9,248 nt of DNA from CAZCFB01 sp964511535. GTDB lineage: Bacteria > Myxococcota_A > Polyangia > GCA-2747355 > CAZCFB01. The notes under the pieces were generated by a model, which worked only from the letters and a program-made list of their open reading frames with translations, had not been told where the DNA came from and did not search any database. The stretch covers positions 1-9,248 of the forward strand of contig CAZEFW010000239.1 of NCBI GenBank assembly GCA_964511535.1, given 5' to 3'. The translations under genes were made by a program, and so were the position numbers. Numbering within the stretch: position 1 is the first letter of the stretch; each line of letters opens with the position of its first letter. Shown here in pieces: positions 6,845 through 9,248 of this stretch.

Positions 6845-9094
6845 CTATCCCCGGCGCGGATTCAGCTGCTCCAGAGCCTCCGATAGATCACTGATGGTGT
6901 AAGGCTTCTGCAGAAAGCCGACGGCGTCGTTGGCCAACAGCTCGCTGGTGACCTCCTCCTTGAAATTGCCGGAAGCGATGACCACGCGCACCTGCGGGTC
7001 AATGTCCTTGAGCCGCTTGTAGGTCTCGGCCCCGTCGAGCACGGGCATGTTGAGGTCCAGCACGATGAGCAAGGCGTCGTCCCCGTGCTGCTCGAAGACC
7101 TCCAGGGCGGCCTGGCCGTTCTCCGCGAGCAGCACATCGTACCCCAGCCGCCTGAGCATGCGGCGCCCCGAGGAGCGGAGCAGCGGCTCATCATCCACCA
7201 GCAGCACCGTTCCGCTGGCCTCCCTGCGCGCCGGCCGGCGTTCGCCTGCGGAGGCCTCCGACGAGGTCGCAGCGCCCTCCACCGCGGGCAACAGCAGGGT
7301 GATATCCGTCCCCTCTCCCGGGGTGCTCTCCACGGCGATGCAGCCGCAATGGCTGCTGATGGTTCCGTAAGCCATCGCCAGCCCAAGCCCGGTACCCTTG
7401 CCCGCCGGCTTGGTGGTGAAGAATGGCTCGAAGACATGCTCCAGCAGGTCGGCCTCGATGCCACAGCCGGTGTCGGAGATGACGAGCCGGACATACCTGC
7501 CGTCCGGGAGTTGTCTGGCCTCGGGGTAATCCGGGCGGTGCGGGCCGAGCTGGATCCGGTCCAGGGCGAAGGTCAGCCGCCCATTGCCCTCCATGGCGTC
7601 AGATGCGTTGACGGCCAGGTTGAGCAGCACGTTGTTGAGTTGCCCCTGGTCTCCCTCCACGTTCAGGGAGGTCCCGTCGACCTCCGTCCGCATGCAGACC
7701 GCCTTGGGCAGGGTGCGCTCCAGCAGGCTGAGGGTGCCCTGGAGCAGCGCATCGAGGGCGAGCACATTCTTCTGATACTTGCCCCGCCGGGCGAACCCGA
7801 GCAGGTTCTGCGCCAGCTCCTTGCCTCGCTTGCAGGAGGACATGATGTCCTCGAGATCCTTCCGAACCTCGCTGTCTGCCTCCAAGTCATGCGCCATCAC
7901 GTCGGCCACGCCAGAGATGCCGGCGAGGATATTGTTCATGTCGTGGGCGACGCCGCCTGCCAGGGTCCCGATGGCCTCCAGCCGCCTGGCATGATCGAGC
8001 TGCTCCTTCAGCTCCTCCTTCTCCTTTGCCATGGCCTTTTGCAGCGTCACGTCCACCATCACGCCCCTGAGCTGCTGTACCCTCCTCTCCGGCCCCGGCA
8101 CGGCGCGGACGATCAACCGGAGCCATACCTCGTCCCCGCCCCGCGTCAGGGCGCGGCACTCGCACTCCTGCTCGCCGGCGCGCTCCTCGCCGCAAGCTTC
8201 AAAGAACCGCTCGCACCGGGCGCGGTCCTCGGGGTGCACCCGCTGGAACCAGAACCCGGGCTCGTCCTTCCAGCGGTCGACCGGGTAGCCGAGCAGCTGT
8301 TCAGCGAAGTCGCTGACGAAGGAGAATCGCCCGGTGTCCACATCGGACTCCCAGACGATGGCCCGCACGCCCTGCACGATGTGACGCAGCCGCTCCTCGG
8401 CCAGCTTGCGCTCGGACAGGTCTCGCTGGGACACGGACAGGGCCTGCTGCAGCGCCTCCTTCTGCTTGTACAGGTCCCCCTGACGCATGCGCTCCAGGCG
8501 CACGTGCGTGCGCAGCCGCGCGGTATGCAAGACCAGGGACAGCATGGTGGCGCCAAAGATCGTGAAGGCCAGGTGGGCGAACTGCTTCGAGTCGGTGGCC
8601 TGCCAGGCGATGGGCGCCCAGACCGAGAAGATGATGATCAGCGTGAAGGTCACCCAGCGTAGCGAGAGGAGCACCGTGCCCGCGCCGATGATGATGATCA
8701 GCACGTAGTTGGTGTAAAACGGCTCGGAGAGCAGCGCGAAGGTCAGCATCACGTTGGACAGCACGAGGCAGGCCATGATGCTGGTCACGGCGTTGACCCA
8801 CCGCGGCGGAATATGGTGCCGCTGGAAAGCCCACCAGAGCAGACCGAAGACCACCACCAGCACCGCGTCGGAGGTCACGACCGGAACCACCGCGTGGGCG
8901 GGGAGGTCCAGCAGGTTGAAGATGATGAAGACCACGAACAGCAGGGAGAGCCCACCGGCCAGCGGGCCTGCCGCGTCCACAACGGTCTGCTGCAACGCCC
9001 GGCGCACCTCCGGCTGCTGCCTGGCGGCGGAGATCACGCGCGGCTTGTCAGTCCCAGGGTCCGCGTTGCTGGAGGATTTGTCCTGTTCTGCCAT
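6845..9094 (-). CDS. hybrid sensor histidine kinase (6 TM, PAS, HisKA, HATPase, receiver)
   Basis: The 749-aa protein begins with a polar cytoplasmic tail, then six membrane helices (about residues 46-63, 67-90, 100-122, 128-145, 147-163, 171-190) with very short loops. A signalling helix (about 195-240) leads to a PAS domain (about 240-352) containing IVWESDVDTGRFSFVS and FWFQRVHPEDR, typical of PAS_3. The dimerisation/phosphoacceptor region has LEAIGTLAGGVAHDMNNIL with H384. The ATPase domain has the N-box NVLLNLAVNASDAM (N492, N496), G1 box DTGCGI (541-546), F-box FEPFFTTK (555-562) and G2 box GKGTGLGLAM (565-574). A linker leads to a receiver (about 628-745) with acidic D634/D635, phosphoacceptor D680 (VLDLNMP), S708 and K730. 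Every catalytic motif is intact, so it should autophosphorylate and pass phosphate to its own receiver; a separate phosphotransfer protein or regulator would carry the signal on, and none is present here. The multi-helix sensor with small loops suggests a membrane or small hydrophobic signal. No clear ribosome binding site precedes the ATG. Confidence 0.96.
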   Translation of the reverse strand: MAEQDKSSSNADPGTDKPRVISAARQQPEVRRALQQTVVDAAGPLAGGLSLLFVVFIIFNLLDLPAHAVVPVVTSDAVLVVVFGLLWWAFQRHHIPPRWVNAVTSIMACLVLSNVMLTFALLSEPFYTNYVLIIIIGAGTVLLSLRWVTFTLIIIFSVWAPIAWQATDSKQFAHLAFTIFGATMLSLVLHTARLRTHVRLERMRQGDLYKQKEALQQALSVSQRDLSERKLAEERLRHIVQGVRAIVWESDVDTGRFSFVSDFAEQLLGYPVDRWKDEPGFWFQRVHPEDRARCERFFEACGEERAGEQECECRALTRGGDEVWLRLIVRAVPGPERRVQQLRGVMVDVTLQKAMAKEKEELKEQLDHARRLEAIGTLAGGVAHDMNNILAGISGVADVMAHDLEADSEVRKDLEDIMSSCKRGKELAQNLLGFARRGKYQKNVLALDALLQGTLSLLERTLPKAVCMRTEVDGTSLNVEGDQGQLNNVLLNLAVNASDAMEGNGRLTFALDRIQLGPHRPDYPEARQLPDGRYVRLVISDTGCGIEADLLEHVFEPFFTTKPAGKGTGLGLAMAYGTISSHCGCIAVESTPGEGTDITLLLPAVEGAATSSEASAGERRPARREASGTVLLVDDEPLLRSSGRRMLRRLGYDVLLAENGQAALEVFEQHGDDALLIVLDLNMPVLDGAETYKRLKDIDPQVRVVIASGNFKEEVTSELLANDAVGFLQKPYTISDLSEALEQLNPRRG

Positions 9095-9105
9095 TGCGGG
9101 CTCAA

Positions 9106-9134
9106 GTTGCAGCGGTGTTGAAAAAGCACGTCAA
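9106..9134 (-). promoter_or_regulatory. candidate promoter of the hybrid kinase gene
   Basis: On the minus strand a TTGACG (9134-9129, five of six matches to a sigma-70 -35 box) is followed after 17 bases by a weak TGCAAC (9111-9106, three of six matches to a -10 box). If used, transcription would start only a few bases before the ATG at 9094, giving an almost leaderless mRNA. That fits the absence of a Shine-Dalgarno sequence but remains speculative. Confidence 0.25.
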
Positions 9135-9248
9135 CCCGCCCCCGCTCCCCCAAATGTGCCGCGGATGCCGCCGTCTTGACCGCTGAGCGCCCGTCGAGTG
9201 CCTACCAGGCCAAAAAATCAACCCATGGCCGTGGTGAATAACCGTAAC

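Noticed and set aside
7085..8662. 525-codon plus-strand open frame opposite the hybrid kinase
   Set aside because: The minus strand carries every histidine kinase and receiver motif here; the plus-strand product is a low-complexity shadow.
8625..8703. Repeated GATGATGATCAG tracts in the kinase gene
   Set aside because: They encode runs of Ile in two membrane helices and are explained by codon repetition, not by a DNA repeat element.
9225..9248. ATG at the right edge that could start a plus-strand gene
   Set aside because: Only eight codons are visible and no ribosome binding site precedes it.

Overview
The window is uniformly GC-rich and gene-dense, with long ORFs and high third-position G+C throughout. 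A roadblock/LC7 protein, a membrane-anchored coiled-coil protein, a large PAS-containing hybrid histidine kinase and a YfhO-like membrane protein together suggest a Gram-negative, deltaproteobacterial or Myxococcota-type chromosome. That placement is an inference from gene content; no rRNA or other phylogenetic marker is present. I see no mobile element, CRISPR array, tRNA or rRNA.

Left block (1-2367, + strand). A single-domain roadblock/LC7 protein of 122 aa (54-422) is followed after 82 bp by a 620-aa protein (505-2367). The second protein has one N-terminal membrane helix, more than 400 residues of charged coiled coil, and a C-terminal region that itself reads as a diverged roadblock/LC7 domain. 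The pair looks like a two-gene operon. It could be a membrane scaffold that recruits a small-GTPase or roadblock module, as MglB does with MglA, but no GTPase gene is visible here.

Middle block (2389-6780). Two minus-strand genes are read toward the left block. First comes a 320-aa predicted lipoprotein (5161-4199), then a YfhO-like polytopic membrane protein (4118-2389). The second gene is split by a one-base frame change at about 3867-3872: the first helix and the first extracytoplasmic loop lie in one frame and all the rest lies in another. The breakpoint is a GTGA stop/start overlap. Divergently, on the + strand, 5389-6780 encodes a membrane-anchored SGNH-hydrolase/AlgX-like protein with GRS in place of the usual GDS and a long Pro/Glu-rich insert. 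The three genes together suggest work on a cell-surface or periplasmic glycan; this is inferred from family tendencies.

Right block (6845-9094, minus strand). A 749-aa hybrid sensor kinase has six membrane helices, PAS, HisKA, HATPase and a C-terminal receiver, with all phosphotransfer motifs intact. It converges on the SGNH gene across 64 bp and has no adjacent response regulator in the window. The last 154 bp (9095-9248) hold its probable promoter and no supportable gene.
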